Source: Rhodospirillaceae bacterium (GTDB taxonomy: Bacteria; Pseudomonadota; Alphaproteobacteria; Rhodospirillales; UBA2165). From it: a stretch of 49,203 nt of DNA. The notes below the pieces were generated by a model. That model had not been told where the DNA came from, did not search any database, and saw only the letters and a list, made by a program, of their open reading frames with translations. Of this stretch, positions 47,474-49,203 are shown piece after piece (position 1 is the first letter of the stretch; the number at the start of each line of letters is the position of its first letter). The stretch lies in contig PBNV01000048.1 in assembly GCA_002723345.1 (NCBI GenBank), positions 1 to 49,203 of the forward strand, in the 5' to 3' direction. Both the position numbers and the translations under genes were made by a program.

Positions 47474-48709
47474 ATGGCATATCATTTTGGAAGCGCGAAC
47501 CGTCGGGTCAGCCGGCCGGTAGAGATAGGCGGTGTGTTAATAGGAGGAGACAATCCTATCGTCGTGCAATCTATGACTAACACAGATACCGCAGACGCCG
47601 GCGCTACCGCCAGGCAGGTCATTGAACTCGCTGAAGCGGGCTCTGAATTGGTTCGCCTGACCGTTAACACGGAAGAAGCTGCAAAGGCTGTCCCCACCAT
47701 TTGGGATAAACTGGAACAAGCCGGGGCCTCCATTCCCCTGATTGGGGATTTTCACTATAACGGGCATACTTTGCTCTCAACCTATCCCGAGTGTGCAGCT
47801 ATTCTGGCCAAATATCGGATCAATCCCGGTAATGTAGGATTTAGAGAAAAACGAGATGCCCAGTTTGCAACGATGATCGAGCATGCCGTTGAGCACGCTA
47901 AACCAGTCCGCATCGGCGTCAATTGGGGAAGCCTTGATTCGGAAATCCTGGCGCGCCTAATGGATGAGAATGCTAAATTGTCGGAGCCCCGTGACGCCCG
48001 CTTTGTGATGCATGACGCTTTGGTGGCTTCCGCCCTAGAGAGCGCGACGCTCGCGGAAGATGTGGGTCTGAGCCCAGACAAAATTGTTTTGTCTTGTAAG
48101 GTTAGTGCGGTTCAAGACCTCATCGCAGTCTACCGTCAGATGGCGGAACGTTGTGACTATGCCCTGCATCTAGGCCTTACAGAAGCGGGTATGGGATCGA
48201 AGGGGATTGTAGCGTCAACTGCTGCCCTATCTGTGCTTTTACAGGAGGGCATTGGCGATACCATTCGGATATCGCTAACGCCTCAGCCAGGCGGCGAGCG
48301 CGCCAAGGAAGTAGTTGTAGCGCAGGAAATTCTTCAGACCATGGGGCTTCGGGCTTTCGTACCGCAAATTGCTGCCTGTCCGGGATGTGGCCGCACAACT
48401 AGCAGGGTGTTTCAGGAATTGGCCGACGAAATCCAAAGCTATGTGCGCAAAAAAATGCCGGCCTGGGGTGCCCGCTTCGTGGGCGTGGAGGATATGCAGG
48501 TTGCCGTAATGGGATGTATTGTGAACGGCCCAGGCGAGAGCAAACACGCCAACATCGGCATCAGTTTACCGGGGACTGGAGAGCAGCCCGCAGCGCCCGT
48601 GTTCATAGACGGTGAAAAAGCGACGACGTTACGGGGTGATAATATTGCAGACGAGTTTAAAGCCATAGTGGATAAGTATGTAGAAGTCCACTATGCACCA
48701 AAAAAATGA
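47474..48709 (+). CDS. ispG: (E)-4-hydroxy-3-methylbut-2-enyl-diphosphate synthase
   Basis: A 411-residue IspG/GcpE. N-terminal TIM barrel with [20 protein letters not shown] and [12 protein letters not shown]-terminal cluster motif [12 protein letters not shown] and [10 protein letters not shown]. It reduces MEcPP to HMBPP with a [4Fe-4S] cluster, the step before IspH. It diverges from hpnC and ends 79 bp before tRNA-Phe. With ispH it brackets the core hopanoid genes, coupling precursor supply to squalene. Confidence 0.97.
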   Translation: MAYHFGSANRRVSRPVEIGGVLIGGDNPIVVQSMTNTDTADAGATARQVIELAEAGSELVRLTVNTEEAAKAVPTIWDKLEQAGASIPLIGDFHYNGHTLLSTYPECAAILAKYRINPGNVGFREKRDAQFATMIEHAVEHAKPVRIGVNWGSLDSEILARLMDENAKLSEPRDARFVMHDALVASALESATLAEDVGLSPDKIVLSCKVSAVQDLIAVYRQMAERCDYALHLGLTEAGMGSKGIVASTAALSVLLQEGIGDTIRISLTPQPGGERAKEVVVAQEILQTMGLRAFVPQIAACPGCGRTTSRVFQELADEIQSYVRKKMPAWGARFVGVEDMQVAVMGCIVNGPGESKHANIGISLPGTGEQPAAPVFIDGEKATTLRGDNIADEFKAIVDKYVEVHYAPKK

Positions 48710-48788
48710 GAGCCATTCAATTGCTGGACAGGTTGAGTCTAATTTTCTATAAGCTCTCCCTCTTCCCTTGACCAAATGTAGGTCTGAT

Positions 48789-48864
48789 GCCCAGGTAGCT
48801 CAGTTGGTAGAGCAGTGGACTGAAAATCCGCGTGTCGGTGGTTCGATTCCGCCCCTGGGCACCA
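48789..48864 (+). tRNA. tRNA-Phe (GAA)
   Basis: A 76-nt cloverleaf. The acceptor arms GCCCAGG and CCTGGGC pair fully, the D arm carries AGTTGGTAGA, the anticodon loop is CTGAAAA (anticodon GAA), the T loop is GGTTCGATTCC-type, and CCA is encoded. A run of five T follows directly (48866-48870) and may end transcription. No convincing promoter is visible in the 79 bp after ispG; it may be read from upstream. Confidence 0.97.
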
Positions 48865-49203
48865 CTTTTTCCCAAGGAAAACAACGACTTAGAAAGAGGC
48901 TGGTCATGGTCTTTTTAGAGGCCGATATGCCGTGATATGACACGAAATGACACCATATGACAGCAAAAGTATGACCGAAAGTATGACCGGAAAAGTATGA
49001 CCGAGTAAATTAAGGGTATGACCGAGCATTTTTTCCGGTATCCGTATTAGACTGCTATATCTAATTCGATAGGCGCAGAAGAGGTCGCATCATGGAACAT
49101 AGGTCATGCCGCTGATTGAATTTAGTTTTCGGTGGAGGCGGAAAAGATAGCACTGGCAAGAATGTCTGTTCCGATAGAGGTAATAATGCGCACACCCGGA
49201 AAA
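48865..49203. other. 339-bp stretch without a gene after the tRNA
   Basis: No credible coding frame is seen up to the window end. The main content is the ATGAC repeat array at 48937-49024. Gene-free sequence after a tRNA 3' end is a common site of integrated elements, but no integrase gene is in view. Confidence 0.5.
48937..49024 (+). repeat. array of ATGAC direct repeats
   Basis: ATGACA occurs at 48937, 48947 and 48957, exactly ten bases apart, then ATGACC within GTATGACCG at 48969-48977, 48981-48989, 48995-49003 and 49016-49024. Seven copies in 88 bases with near-helical spacing at first look like protein-binding sites, for example integrase arm sites or replication/regulator boxes. The repeats are short and spacing drifts toward the end. 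Confidence 0.6.

Noticed and set aside
48937..49024. CRISPR array
   Set aside because: Repeats are only 5-9 bases with short uneven spacing and no cas genes, unlike CRISPR repeats of 24-48 bases.

Overview
The window is a gene-dense, GC-balanced bacterial chromosome segment, most likely from a Gram-negative proteobacterium and probably an alphaproteobacterium. The taxon is inferred from the full hopanoid (hpn) gene set, HpnN/HpnM outer-membrane lipid genes, LigAB-type aromatic dioxygenase and very tight gene packing. No insertion sequence, prophage gene or CRISPR array was found. Convergent neighbours repeatedly share stop codons, and three divergent pairs have 31 bp or less between start codons.

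Region 1 (1-12.7 kb) is acyl-CoA and propionate metabolism. It holds the N-terminal part of an acyl-CoA dehydrogenase, a DMT exporter, a class III CoA-transferase, an SDR, an exostosin-like glycosyltransferase with a COG0523 GTPase, and a methylcitrate operon prpD-prpB-prpC whose prpC carries a one-base frameshift. A YCII protein, a luciferase-like monooxygenase and an acyl-CoA synthetase follow.

Region 2 (12.8-19.2 kb) pairs an EgtB-like sulfoxide-synthase homologue with a SenB-like glycosyltransferase, a signature of selenoneine synthesis. Next to it is a phosphite system: a PtxD-type dehydrogenase with all known active-site residues conserved, then an ABC importer (ptxABC-like).

Region 3 (19.4-26 kb) is a six-gene aromatic operon: ligA-ligB-pcaD-pcaC followed by a two-subunit molybdopterin enzyme of the pyrogallol transhydroxylase / resorcinol hydroxylase family. 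The large subunit has an added N-terminal SCP2-like domain, and the small subunit has lost four Fe-S cysteines.

Region 4 (26.5-48.7 kb) is a hopanoid supercluster (hpnM, hpnL, hpnN, hpnA, ispH, hpnH, hpnG, shc, hpnD, hpnB, hpnC, ispG). Inserted in its middle is a complete 2-aminoethylphosphonate (AEP) pathway: PEP mutase fused to a nucleotidyltransferase, phosphonopyruvate decarboxylase and AEP transaminase. With it are a PhyH-type hydroxylase, a second nucleotidyltransferase and three CDP-alcohol phosphatidyltransferases. This reads as a route to CMP-AEP and then an AEP-headed lipid, possibly a phosphonolipid or an AEP-capped hopanoid, co-located with hopanoid export. It is the most promising candidate for an undescribed system here.

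The window ends with tRNA-Phe(GAA) and a gene-free stretch containing a periodic ATGAC repeat array.
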